DNA of 64,000 nucleotides from Elgaria multicarinata webbii (GCF_023053635.1 NC_086172.1:24891501-24955500); one strand, 5' to 3'; positions 24,485 to 34,879 are shown, counted from the stretch's first letter. Numbers and translations are program-made. The notes: generated by a model not told the origin, from the letters alone.

Positions 24485-25050
24485 AACATCTTGGCACATC
24501 CCTCCTTCTTTCTTTCCTTCCTTCCTTCTCTCTCTCTCTCTCTGCCTTTCTCTCTTTCATCCTTTCTTTTCCATTCTATCTTTTTCCACTCTCTTTTTGT
24601 CTCCTTGGGCTCATTTTCCACCGCGACAGACTTTTCCCCTCTGCAGAGGAAGAACCACTTCTTTTTGGGAAGCTGTGCTGGTGCATCCTGAACCTCCTCC
24701 TCCAGCCTGGGCCGTACGCTGCTTCCTCTCCAGCACGGCCCGAAACGCCAGCGCCTGCGACCAGCCCTTGGACCAGCCGCACCAGCTCCGCCTTGCTCGC
24801 TGCTTCCTCCTCCTCCTCCCGGGTTCACCTTGGCTTTCCTCATGCTATGGGCAAACCTCTTCAGCTTTCACAGCCTAGGCCTTGCCTACCAGAGCCCAGT
24901 CTGGGGCACTTGCCAGCCTTAAAGCAGGAAACAGACTGAGTTTCAGCCTTTTCATTTGCTGGCTTTCATTTGTTATCATCATCATGATTATCATTATTAT
25001 TATTATTATTATTAAATATTTGTTAAATATTAAATCTTGTTTGGTTGTCT
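24485..25050 (+). other. Presumed 3' UTR of the candidate gene
   Basis: It begins after the stop at 24484, runs through a TTCC/TC microsatellite at 24508-24550, an antisense copy of exon 2, and an ATT repeat. It ends near the polyadenylation signals at 25011 and 25029. Confidence 0.45.
24599..24878 (-). pseudogene. Antisense degraded copy of the candidate gene's exon 2
   Basis: Read on the minus strand, the sequence from CTAGGCTGTGAAAGCTGAAG (24878 downward) to GAGCCCAAGGAGAC (about 24599) parallels exon 2 from its acceptor to near codon 92. Roughly three quarters of bases agree by eye. Conserved protein pieces include RRRWRFGPCWRG and KKKWFFLCRG. The copy has TGA where codon 3 of the gene is TCA. 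The pyrimidine tract before its AG is lost, and similarity stops before the donor. A downstream Met would still open 123 codons, so transcription of a shortened protein cannot be excluded. It reads as a partial inverted duplication. Confidence 0.75.
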
Positions 25051-25053
25051 TTT
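25011..25053 (+). terminator. Polyadenylation signals for the candidate gene
   Basis: ATTAAA occurs at 25011 and 25029, the latter followed by the GT-rich CTTGTTTGGTTGTCTTTT. Together these make a normal vertebrate cleavage site. AATAAA also occurs at 25171 and 25186. Confidence 0.5.
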
Positions 25054-25118
25054 ATCCTTACGGATGCATGGGGAGGGAACGATGGACTTGAGTCTACTTA
25101 CATTTTAAAAATGCACAT

Positions 25119-25121
<3 letters not shown>

Positions 25122-25155
<34 letters not shown>
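25122..25155. repeat. (CA)n microsatellite
   Basis: An uninterrupted CA repeat of about 16 units. Confidence 0.95.
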
Positions 25156-25156
<1 letters not shown>

Positions 25157-25321
25157 ACCTGGAACCTTTAAATAAAAACCTCCATAATAAACAGTTTAAA
25201 GGCACCTGAAGCAACTCACTTTGGGAAAACTCTGTCTCTCTCCTACATACTTTCATGGTTATTCCTTGTTGCCTAGGCTACGCCCATTCCCCTCATCCTG
25301 CCTGGAGGCGTTAGAGCGTGA

Positions 25322-25592
25322 ACATACTAAAATCAGATGCATGCTTGCCTTTGAGTAAACCCCATTGAACACAGAGAGAGACTTCTGAATAAATAGTTGT
25401 AAGACCTCAGAAGTAAGCGTGGGGCTGCAGAGCACTTCTTTCCAGTTTGCTGTTATAGACTTCTTTTTTAAAAAAAAGCTTCTGAGTGACCACACTATTA
25501 AAAATCAGTTCTCTATGTGTTTACTCAGAAGAAAGTCTCTCTCTGTTCAATGGGGTTTACTCAAAGGTAAGCCCGCATCTGATTTTAGCATG
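25322..25592. repeat. Inverted repeat with arms of about 65 bp
   Basis: The left arm (TAAAATCAGATGCATGCTTG with CTTTGAGTAAACCCCATTGA, about 25328-25388) is mirrored by the right arm at about 25527-25590 (TTCAATGGGGTTTACTCAAA with GCATCTGATTTTAGCAT). The spacer is about 135 bp. The GAGTAAACCCCATTGA core is a common squamate repeat motif. Confidence 0.8.
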
Positions 25593-25769
25593 ACTGGGAT
25601 GTAAATGCAGTTGAAATCAATGGGATTTACTTTTGAGTAAGGGAACCAGCAGATCTCTATTTTATGAACTTGAAGATGTCCAGCTTCGCATGATCAAAGC
25701 AATAGAAGATCGATCCTTCAATCCTCCGGACTTGTGGACTACCAGGAAAAGGGTTTAAGAGAGGGAAAT

Positions 25770-25920
25770 TAAACAAAATCATTAAAAAAAATCAAGGGAT
25801 GACCCAATCTGATTCAAACTTGACATGCTGAAAGCCCTTCTTAAGAGCTATCGCTGTGCCAATTTTGATCTCTTTATCTTTAAAACTTACACAGATGTAA
25901 GCATTTGTTTAATTTCCATT
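25770..25920 (-). repeat. Single antisense unit of the 150-bp repeat family
   Basis: GATGACCCAATCTGATTCAA, then CCAATTTTGATCTCTTTATC and CTTACACAGATGTAAGCATT, match antisense units at 22170-22270 and the sense copy at 44785-44935. Confidence 0.7.
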
Positions 25921-26139
25921 TTAAAAATCCCTTAAAATCAGGAAAACAGAGGAAGCCCCAAACATTAGGGTGTGCCTGGGCACGCATGGCACACCCCTTG
26001 TGCACACCAGTGGTCCCACCACTGAAAAGGCCATTTCCACGATAGCCACTGCCCATGTCTCAGATGGCGGAGGAAACCAGAGAAGGTCCTCTGAGGAGGA
26101 TCCCGGTATACGATCAGAGGCAGATAGAGGCTTCCTTCA

Positions 26140-28690
26140 GTCTATGAGGATGGCAAATTGATAACAGATGACAAAGAAAAGGCTGAAGTGCTCAATTCCT
26201 ACTTTGGCTCCGTCTTCTGCCAAAAGCGGGTCTATGACCCCTCCACCCTGGAAAAAGTGAAGCAGAAGTTGAGGGGGCAGGATTGCAGTTTGAGATTGAT
26301 AAACAAATGGTCAAGGAACACCTAATTTCTTTGAATGAGTTCAAATCTCCAGGGCCCGATGAACTGCATCCTAGAGTAATGAAGGAGCTAGCAGAAGAAC
26401 TCTCAGAACCACTGTCTATTACCTTTGCAAAATCATGGAAGACGGGTGAAGTGCCGGATGACCGGAGGAGGGCTAACGTTGTTCCTATCTGCAAAAAGGG
26501 CGAAAAGGAGGAACCTGGGAACTACAGACCAGTCAGTCTGATATCCATCCTTGGGAAAATTTTGGAGCAAATTATAAAGAAGTCAATCTGTAAGCACCTT
26601 GAAAACAATGCAGTAATTACTAGAAGCCAACATGGATTTGTCAGGAACAAATCCTGCCAGACTAATTTGATCTCATTTTTTGATTGGGTAACCTCCCTTG
26701 TGGACTGTGGGAATGCTGTGGACGTAATGTATCTTGACTTTAGCAAAGCTTTTGACAAACTGCCCCATGATATTCTGATTAACAAACTAGCTAAAAGTGG
26801 GCTAGATGGAACAACTATTAGGTGGATTCACAGTTGGCTACAGAATCGGACTCAAAGAGTGCTTATCAACGGTACCTTCTCAAACTGGGGGGAGGGAACG
26901 AGTGGGGAACCGCAGGGCTCAGTCCTGGGCCCAGTGCTCTTCAACATTTGTATTAATTGTTAGGACAAGGAGGTGCAGGGAACGCTGATCAAGTTTGCAG
27001 ATGTCACAAAATTGGGTGGGATAGCTAATACCCTGGAAGACAGGAACCAACTTCAAAGTGAGCTTGATAGGCTGGAGTGCTGGGCTGAAAACAACAGAAT
27101 TTCATAGGGATAAATGCCAAGTTCTACATCTAGGAAATAGAAACCAAATGCAGATTTACAAGATGGGGGATAGTTGGCTCAGCAATGCTACAAACGAGAA
27201 GAATCTTGGAATTGTTGTAGATCACAAGCTGAATATGAGCCGACAGTGTGATGTGGCTGCAAAAAAAACCAAATGCTATTTTGGGCTGCATTAATAGAAG
27301 TATAGCTTCAAATCGCGTGAGGTACTAGTTCCTCTCTGTTCCGCCCTGGTTAGCCCTCATCTTGACTATTGCGTCCAGTTCTGGGCCCCACACTTCAAGA
27401 AGGATGCAGACAAGTTGGAGCGTGTTCAGAGGAGGGCAACCAAGATGATCAGGGGTTAGGAAACAAAGCCCTATGAAGAGAGACTGAAAGAACTGGGCAT
27501 GTTTTGCCTAGAGAAGAGAAGTTTTAGGGGAGACATGATAGCACTCTTTAAAAGGCTGTCACACAGAGGAGGGCCAGGATCTCTTCTCGACTTTCGCAAA
27601 GTGCAGGAAACGGGATAATGGACTCAAGTTACATGAAGCCAGATTCCAGCTGGACATCAGGAAAAACTTCCTGACTATTATCATTTAAAAACTATTATTT
27701 AAAACATTTATATCCCGCCCTATATCATTAAGATCTCAGAGCGGCGTACAGATAAAAACATACAGCATATGACAATAAATATGCACAGTTAAAAACAAAT
27801 TAAACCATGATCCAAGTTAAAACAATATATAACTTAAAAGCAGTAAAAGCAGTTCAAACAATTAAAACAATGGGCCAGTGAATTTAACCATCAAAGGCTC
27901 TGTTAAAAAGCCATGATTTTACTTGGGGGCGAAACGAAATCAATGTTGGCGCCAACTGGGCTTCCAAGGGGAGGGCATTCCACAGCCGGGGGGCCACCAC
28001 AGAGAAAGCCCTCTCCCTTGTCCCATCATAGCGAATGTGTTGCATTGGTGGGATGCGGAGAAGGGCTCCTCCAACAGATCTAAGGTCTCGGGCAGGCATA
28101 TATAAGGAGAGGCGCTCTCTCAAGTATCGAGGTCCCAAGCCGTTTAGGGCTTTAAACATCATTACCAACCCCTTGAATTCCGACCGGAAGCGTATAGGCA
28201 GCCAGTGCAGTTCCTTTAAGACCGGTGTAATGTGGTCTCTGTAAGATGTACCCGCCAGCAGTCTAGCTGCTGCAGTTTGCACTAGCTGCAACTTCCGCAT
28301 CGTCTTCAAGGGCAGCCCCATTGCAGTAGTCTAATCGGGAAGTTACCAGTGCAGGCACTACTGTGGCTAGGTTGTCCCTGTCCAGGAAAGGCTGTAGCTG
28401 GCGGATCCGCCGAAGCTGACCCCAAGTACTCCGTGCCACAGAGTCCACCTGGGCCTCCAGTGACAACGATGGGTCTAGGAGTACTCCCAAGCTACGGACC
28501 TGTTCCTTCAGAGGGAGCAGTACGACAATGGAACCAGTGACCTAGGGAGGTTGTGGGCTCTCCACACTAGAGGCATTCAAGAGGCAGCTGGATAACCATC
28601 TGTCAGCTATGCTTTAGGGTGGATTCCTGCATTGAGATGGGGGTTGGTCCCTTCTAGGCCCCTTCCAACTCTGCTATTCTATGATTCTAT
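26140..28690 (+). mobile_element. CR1 LINE, 5'-truncated, interrupted by L2
   Basis: The reverse transcriptase frame at 26283-26963 shows FKSPGPDELHPRVMKEL, NYRPVSLISILGKILEQII, SQHGFVRNKSCQTNL, DVMYLDFSKAFDKLPHDIL and GEPQGSVLGPVLFN, in the order of the CR1 RT domain. The frame ends before the YADD-type box and the remaining domain (thumb and C-terminus, DKCQVLHLGN onwards) continues in other frames to about 27680. The CR1 3' UTR resumes at 28514 with GAGCAGTACGACAATGGAAC and ends in the ATTCTATGATTCTATG tail near 28690. The gap holds an antisense L2. The copy is defective. Confidence 0.93.
27681..28513 (-). mobile_element. L2-like LINE fragment inserted in CR1
   Basis: On the minus strand the RT C-terminal part reads LDPSLSLEAQVDSVARS, IRQLQPFLDRDNLATVVPAL, MGLPLKTMRKLQLVQTAAARLL, then VAPRLWNALPLEAQLAPT, in two overlapping frames (28490-28263 and 28321-27884). 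A 3' UTR with GGGCGGGATATAAATG follows. It lies exactly between two halves of one CR1 copy, so it is the younger of the two. Confidence 0.9.
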
Positions 28691-28909
28691 GAAGATTATA
28701 AATTCATAGACGAGGAGAGATTTCAAATATCAACCGCAAACCACTGAGGGCTTCACAGGTATGAAGCAGAACCACAGGCTGAGCTTGGAAACAAACTGGA
28801 AGCCAGTGTGTTTGATACAAAACCAGCATACAACACACACACACACATACAACAACACGGAAGCTCCAAACCAGGCCACGATACAAAAAGAGAGTGTATG
28901 CTCAAAGGC

Positions 28910-29445
28910 GGCTATGACAAACATTGTTTATTGAATCGAATACATTTCAGAAGCAAGAGCTGCTTCATCAGGGGCAACCTTGCCAAAGCCACATTCTGGA
29001 AAGAGGCTAAACCAGCTTTCAGACAGTCTGGCTCTTCTTCTTACACCCTCAGATCAGCTTTCTTACCCCATGATGCCCTGACAGTCTATATTGAAATGCT
29101 GGGACATTGCATCAGCCCAGTCCTGGCAGGCTGAAGGCACTGCAAGCCAATCTGGGCTCTCCCTCATTCACTACTGTATGTCTGATCCTAGGTCCCAGCA
29201 ATAAGAGGTGCAGTTCACGTCATGGCACATGGTGTGGTGGTGGTGGGTGGGCGCACTGGCATGCATTGGACCTCTGTGTGCATTGCCAGAAGAGACGGGA
29301 CCTGTGTCCCTTATGAGCAGTGTGTTGGGGGCACCATGGATATGGTAAGACAGACAGACACGCGGCTATTCCTAGAAAGCACATGTGCTGCTCTAGCCTG
29401 AATCCAAAGAAACACGCATGTAATAGCCAGGGGATGGACATGAAT
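28910..29445. repeat. Duplicated block, copy B
   Basis: This matches copy A (21344-21622 plus 22707-22962) without the insert and ends at GGACATGAAT just before the left-like terminus at 29446. Differences are scattered single bases, so the duplication is moderately old. Confidence 0.85.
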
Positions 29446-29605
29446 TAGGCTGCCCATACCCTCTGGAAAATTCCGGAAACCTCTGGGGAGAGCTGGGGGT
29501 CTGGAGCAACCGGACTTAGGGCCCAAAATACCGGGGTTGTGGTTACTGGGCTCGCAGCAACCACATCTCCAACTTACCAGGCCTAAATTTTTCCGGCGAG
29601 TGGCG

Positions 29606-29728
29606 ACGGCCATCTTGAATCTCGCCCGAACTCACGCGAGATCTCGGCAGCTGGCTGGGAACTCTGCGAGACCCAGCCAACAGCCGAGATCTCGCGTGAG
29701 TTCGGGCGAGATTCAAGATGGCTGCCGT
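29606..29728. repeat. GC-rich hairpin, arms about 50 bp
   Basis: The left arm ACGGCCATCTTGAATCTCGC through CACGCGAGATCTCGGC is mirrored by GCCGAGATCTCGCGTGAG through GATTCAAGATGGCTGCCGT, with a short spacer near 29661-29671. It has many CpGs retained, which is unusual for old repeat DNA. Confidence 0.85.
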
Positions 29729-30297
29729 GAGGGGTGGGCGATGAGAGCGAGGTGAGTGGTTGGGGGCTGCGTGCAGGAATTTCCAGCAATGCAGCCTCCA
29801 GCACCCCACCCCCCAGCGCAGAAGAAGCAGAAGTAGAAGCAGCAGCAGCAAGAAGAAGCAGAAGAAGAAGCAAGCAGGAGGAGGAGGAGGCAAGACTGAG
29901 GTTTTTGTGTGAGAGAGAATGTGGGTGTACATGGGGTCTTTGAGTGAATGCATGTGTGCATGCGTGTTTTTGGAGTGAGTGATGCTGAGTATGTGTGTGT
30001 GTGTGTGTGCGTGCAAACACACGTGTGCTGGCAGTGTGAGTGTATTGATGTCTGAATGGGATGTGTTGTTGTTTGACTGAATGAATGCATGTGCATGTTT
30101 GTAGTGGGGGTGGCTGTAGTTTTCTGTGAGTTGGGGGGATGATTTAGAGGTGATGTTCCTATTAAATAATGCATTTTAGACCCATAGACCTTCCTTTCCA
30201 ATTTATTTACTATAATTGGCATGACGTATATTTTGTAACAGTGGCTGACAATTGTTCATCCTTCTTAAAGAAACTTTTAAAAAATCAACAGGGTTGC

Positions 30298-30307
30298 TAT
30301 CATCACC

Positions 30308-30339
<32 letters not shown>

Positions 30340-30354
30340 CATCACCATCATCAC

Positions 30355-30397
<43 letters not shown>

Positions 30398-30400
30398 TAT
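30298..30400. repeat. (CAT)n microsatellite
   Basis: About 100 bp of CAT/CAC triplets. On the minus strand it follows the R4-like coding remnant and may be that element's 3' tail. The poly-His and poly-Asp frames across it are artefacts. Confidence 0.95.
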
Positions 30401-30429
30401 CTCTCTCTTGCTTGTGGTGGTTTTTCTAG

Positions 30430-30860
30430 AAGAACATGATGGGCTTTGCCAAGTCATGTTGTCTTTTACTGATTCAGAAATGCCCTGACTATTGAACATG
30501 TTTTAAGTATGACTGCTTTCTGGATGTTGGCGTGCATGTATTTTGGTAGGCCTAATTTTTGAAGGTTTTCTGTAAAAACAACCACGATGTCATGTTGGTG
30601 ACTGATGTGACTAACAAATAATTGTAAGTTTTTCCTGTTGCCATAGTTCTTTAATTTCCATAGCCAGTGGTGTATATTTCTCTCTCTTTTCCTCTTCCTT
30701 TTCTGCAACATTTTTGTCATTAGGTATTGCAATTTCAATGTAGGTGTGTTTTTCTCGGTTGTTTTTGACTGTTATGTCTGGTTGAAGTTGAAACAAGCTA
30801 AGACACGCTTTAATCCATTTTGTTCCATGGCTCACGTTTGCAGGCTAATCGTAGTTTATA
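30430..30860 (-). mobile_element. R4/Dong-like LINE C-terminal fragment
   Basis: On the minus strand two overlapping frames (30835-30611 and 30738-30466) carry LQPDITVKN, IEIAIPNDKNV-EKEEEKREKY, then KLGLP--M-IQKAVIL-TCSIVR-FLN. These recall the restriction-like endonuclease end of R4/Dong-clade LINEs, with the conserved D-----I-IP-D-NV--KE-EK--KY pattern. A frame change separates the two parts, so it is inactive. Confidence 0.6.
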
Positions 30861-31052
30861 CTCTTTCTGAATGCTTGGTTCTTTGGTTGTTGCATACTTG
30901 TCAACTGCTTCATTAGTTCAGTGGTAGAAGTATGCAATAAGGTGATGGGGAAACAGTGTTAAATGTTAGGAAAGGTTAGACTGTGGTCATCCAGTGAAGG
31001 ATTTGCAGTCAGAAAAGATATTTGAGGGAAGGGAAGACTGTATCATACACAG

Positions 31053-31376
31053 GGCTCATCTACACCAAGCAGGATATTTCACTTTGAAAGCGGTATAGAA
31101 AAGCTAGGAGCCACATTACTGCTTTATAGCAGTATTGAAGTGTACTGACAACTGTTGGGGCCCATGACACATACCATATACCACTTTCATAGTGTTATAT
31201 CCTGCTTGGTGTAGATGTGTCATGGGCCCCAACAGTTGTCAGTGCACTTCAGTACCACTATAAAGCAGTAGTGTAGCACCTGCAGTGCAGTTCAATACCT
31301 CTATAAAGTAATAGTGTGGCTCCTGCCTTTTATATACCGCTTTCATAGTGGGATACTCTGCTTGGTGTAGCTGAGC
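31053..31376. mobile_element. Palindromic MITE with 6-bp flanking duplication
   Basis: Outer ends GGCTCATCTACACCAAGCAG and the complement of CTTGGTGTAGCTGAGC are inverted. The middle at about 31190-31220 is again the inverse of the left end, so it is two foldbacks joined. ACACAG flanks both sides (31047-31052 and 31377-31382). The empty site can be seen in the left member at about 21063-21078. Confidence 0.75.
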
Positions 31377-31673
31377 ACACAGTATAGCAAAAGCTTCAAC
31401 GTACAGCAAAAGCTACAGAAGTAGGAATGAGTGAAGTTAATTTCAGATACATTGAATGTCTCACTTATACTTTATTCCAGTGATTTTAACATTAAGATGT
31501 TATGTAGAACAGGTTTGTCTTAATTGTGTGCTGTGAAATCAGACCTGTGACCAAGGACATGTTTGGGTGGGCACGCCCCCTTGGGGGCTGGACATGTTGG
31601 TGGGCACGCCCCCATGGGGCGGCCATGTTGTCCTCCTTTTTGGTTTCCAAAATATGGTCACCCTACCACCCAC

Positions 31674-33240
31674 CCCAAGAGTAGCACATGGCAGCCCGCA
31701 GTTCTATCCACCCCTGGCAATGGCAGTGGAATGTCTTCCTACCTCAGGCGGCAGGAGATCTTGCACCAGCCCTGATGCACAAGAGTTGAATAAAGTCAGG
31801 CTGATGCCCCTTCACAATCTAAATATCTTGGATCAATGGAGAAACAACACACCAATCATGGAAGAAGTGAAGGTTATAACGTGAGGTCATCCTCTTACAA
31901 AGTTATAGGATCATTATCTTGATAACATTTGTGTTCACATGTTTGCACAGAATGTCTACTCCTTTGGGAAGGGGCTACAAGCACACACAAAACAGTTTTC
32001 CACATGGTTGCCTCCCCCTGCTGCATGTGCCAAAGGTTATGAGGATAAGAAGGAATCTCTTGCAACTAGCAAGGAGAATTGCAGGGATGGACTTCCTGGA
32101 CCACATGTACTGGTATATCAACAAACCGAGTTTGGCTCTCTGGTGCCCTCTGGTGGGTGGCCCCTTATTTGGGTTTCATATTGGTGGGCCTGGTAAACTG
32201 CGATCTGCACTGCGATCTACTGTATATCTATTTAAATTATAATAATCGCTTTAAATTTGCATATAGGCATATAAATTAGCACATGTAAATATTATACAAA
32301 TTGCTGTCCTCTTTCTCAGTGATGTGTTTCCTCTTTTTTACTGATTCGTCACTTGGAGCCCTCATTTAATTTTCCATTGTGCCCCAAAATGACTCTTGTG
32401 GGAAATCAAAATGGCATCTATCAGGCTCAGACTCAACCACTTGGTACAAGACGTCCAGGGCAGGCTTAAGCCCAGCAACTGCAACATACTGATGGATAAG
32501 GGGGGGAATTATAGTTGAAGGTCTCTTTCTTTCTTAATTCTGCAACAGAGCTGTCAAATACGAAAACATTGATAATCTGTTTGACAAAGGAAAGGAACTT
32601 CATGCACACAGCTTTCGGGTTGCAGCCTTCTGCTGCACTTGAGGTCCAGGGGGTAAATATGCATTAAAAATTGTCCTTATTAACCAAATAACTGTGTGCT
32701 CTTAGAAAACATTTCAGGCAAGCAGACTGTCTCACTGTTGACAGTGGTGCGGGTATGTAATTTTATAACCTGGTCCAAATGAGTTTACAGGGCGCCCCCC
32801 TTTGATATCCAACTGTGTCATTCCGCTAGCGCAGGTCACGTTGCGCTAGTGGAAACTAGATTCTGAGTTATGCGCAAGAGGGTGATCTAAGCTGCAGTTA
32901 TATTTTTGCAAGCGTGATTGTTTAACTGCTTGTTAAACAACCAGGTGATGAAACTGGACCTGTCTCTTGCTGACCCCATCATCTGCTGTTCTATAGGTAG
33001 TCATTTGCGGTCCCCTGGGCCATGGGGCCATGGGTTTCCAGCCCCAGTGGCAACCACTGCACCACTGCCTGTTAAGTAGGTGTGATACCTATCTAGGGAG
33101 TTACAGGTTTGTATGGGATACAATGCTTGCTGCTGTTGCTTCAGTTCAAGTTGACTGTTTTGTTGGTTAGATGGTAGTAAGAAGAAAGGGCATAAACCTT
33201 GTGGCAAGCATTAGCTAGTATGGGTTCTTCAGTCTCACTT
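31674..33240. other. Intergenic, nothing recognised
   Basis: No gene or well-defined repeat was identified on either strand. Confidence 0.45.
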
Positions 33241-33501
33241 AGGGCCAGAAGGCGGCACGACCGTTAGGCCAACTAGGCAGCCGCCGAGGGCGCAGACCTC
33301 AGAGGGGCGCAGTACTGCCCTTTAAGGGTCACAGGTTTATACAAATTAGCTGTTTTAGGAAAACACATAATAAAAGGAAAATATAATAGTTCGGAAACTC
33401 TTCTTGAATAGCTGAATCGAAGTTGGCATATATTTGTTTGCAGTGGGGTGCAAGTAGCTCGCCTTGCCTAGGGCATAAAATAGTCTGGCACCGGCTCTGA
33501 T
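33241..33501. mobile_element. Probable MITE with GGGCCAG/GCCGGTGCCAG ends
   Basis: The left end AGGGCCAGAAGGCGGCAC and the inverse of GTCTGGCACCGGCTCT are similar. GCCGCCGAGGGCGCAGACC near the left is matched by antisense GCCCTAGGCAAGGCGAGC near the right. Target duplication is not clear. Confidence 0.45.
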
Positions 33502-34785
33502 GGCAGCATCTCCATTTGAACTGAAATATGAAAATCTCATTTGTCATGACAGTGGTCTTCCTGCAATCAGCTTCCAGACTGCTCCCCATAATGATAAAAT
33601 ATATTGTTTGAATCCAGAAGACTATAATTGAATTCCATTTAATTTCACTAATTCCAACAAATTAGCCCCCATCTGTCAGATTAAATGATGTGCTAAAGTG
33701 GATAAATTTTGTACTCTCTCTGTCTTCATTATCATAATAAACACCTTCTTTTCAAGAACATTTATCCATTATTAGATGTATTATTATTATTTTTGCATAA
33801 CAGAGATGCATTATCATGAGGAATAAACATGTTATCTAAAAATAACCCTAGAAAGCCTAATCAGAAACCAAGGTATGTATCAGCAGTTGATGTGGATAAC
33901 ATTAGCAATTCTGTACACACACATACACACACAAATCTATAGTGTTCTCATTATTTGAATATATAATGGATGAAAATATATTCAATCAAAGAAAAATGTC
34001 ATAGATTGATTTGTTCGTTCTGCACTTCCCTATGAAATATGCTTTTCTTTATTACCTGAACCCCATACACTTTTTAATTTTGATTACAGAGCTCACAGAC
34101 TGAATGTATTCTGGAGGCGGCCTCCTTTGGCCCAAGGATGACTCACTGGTTTGTTCTCCCCATGACTATGTATAGAGACAGAGAGAAAGCTTTTATCTTC
34201 TAAAGAGGATGCTAACAAGGAAGCTTTGCTTGAAGACTTCGCTGTATCAAGCTAAGGGCTATTTCAACCAGTGCACAGCCAAGACCATTTGCCAGTATTA
34301 AAATAATGTAAAGCCCCTCTAAGCCAAATGCCACCTGATGTGTAAATAAAGAATATGCCTAACTGTACATTTCGAGTGAAATTAGCCGATTTCCCCACAA
34401 CAGTGGCACTTAATCCTCTGGTGGCCGTTTGCTAATTCTGTGAAAGGATACCGTTCTCCAAGGTTATCAGCAATGGCACAGCATGCTCTACAACCACTTT
34501 TTAGGTCAAGCTTGAAGCATGTCGAAAGTGCTTGCCTAGAAAAAATAGCCACACAGAAGCTGAAGCTTTACAATGGCAGTGGCATGTGGGAAAGCAATGG
34601 ACAGCTCCAAAGTAATGAGGGAGGAGCTTTAACAAGTTATGGACATGGGGATGAGGGGACACTTGTGGATTGGGGAGAGATTTGGAAAAACTTCGTGCAA
34701 ATCACCTGTTCCCATTTAATATTGTATTCATTTTATATGTTTTTTAATCATTTTTATGTATTTTATGGTATTTGTATCTAATGTT
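33502..34785. other. Intergenic, nothing recognised
   Basis: AT-rich sequence with short random frames only. A short CA run lies at about 33916-33932. Confidence 0.45.
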
Positions 34786-34832
34786 GTTCCCCGCCTTGAT
34801 CCAGAGAGAGAGGCGGGTAAGAAATAAATAAA

Positions 34833-34879
<47 letters not shown>

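Larger units (their letters stand above)
29446..31665. mobile_element. hAT-like element, right member
   Basis: A left-end-like TAGGCTGCCCATAC (11 of 13 matches to TAGGGTGACCATA) opens it. The clear right end TATGGTCACCCTA closes it at 31665. The last part from about 31002 matches the left member's 3' region, with a MITE inserted at 31053-31376. The GC-rich hairpin at 29606-29728 and an R4-like LINE remnant lie inside. Its 5' half shows no similarity to the left member. Confidence 0.5.
20022..31673. mobile_element. Composite hAT-like block bounded by matching 8-bp duplications
   Basis: The outer left terminus TAGGGTGACCATA starts at 20030. Its inverse TATGGTCACCCTA ends at 31665. The eight bases outside each end are identical: CCACCCAC at 20022-20029 and 31666-31673. 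Eight-bp duplications are the hAT signature, and the same TIR with exact 8-bp duplications is seen at 34988-35299 and 46726-47045. Inside lie a second right terminus ending at 21343, a second left-like terminus at 29446, the candidate gene at 23155-24484, LINE fragments and a duplicated block. No hAT transposase is recognisable. The span is either one composite mobile unit or one element later expanded from within. Confidence 0.6.

Noticed and set aside
24441-24878. 145-codon plus-strand frame overlapping exon 4
   Set aside because: In another frame than the joined gene and mostly the complement of the antisense exon copy plus a TC repeat.
29543-30222. Long minus-strand frames rich in His, Thr and Ser
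   Set aside because: Produced by TG, CTT and GCT repeats within the right hAT-like member.
30169-30499. Poly-His and poly-Asp frames
   Set aside because: Direct translation of the CAT/ATG microsatellite.
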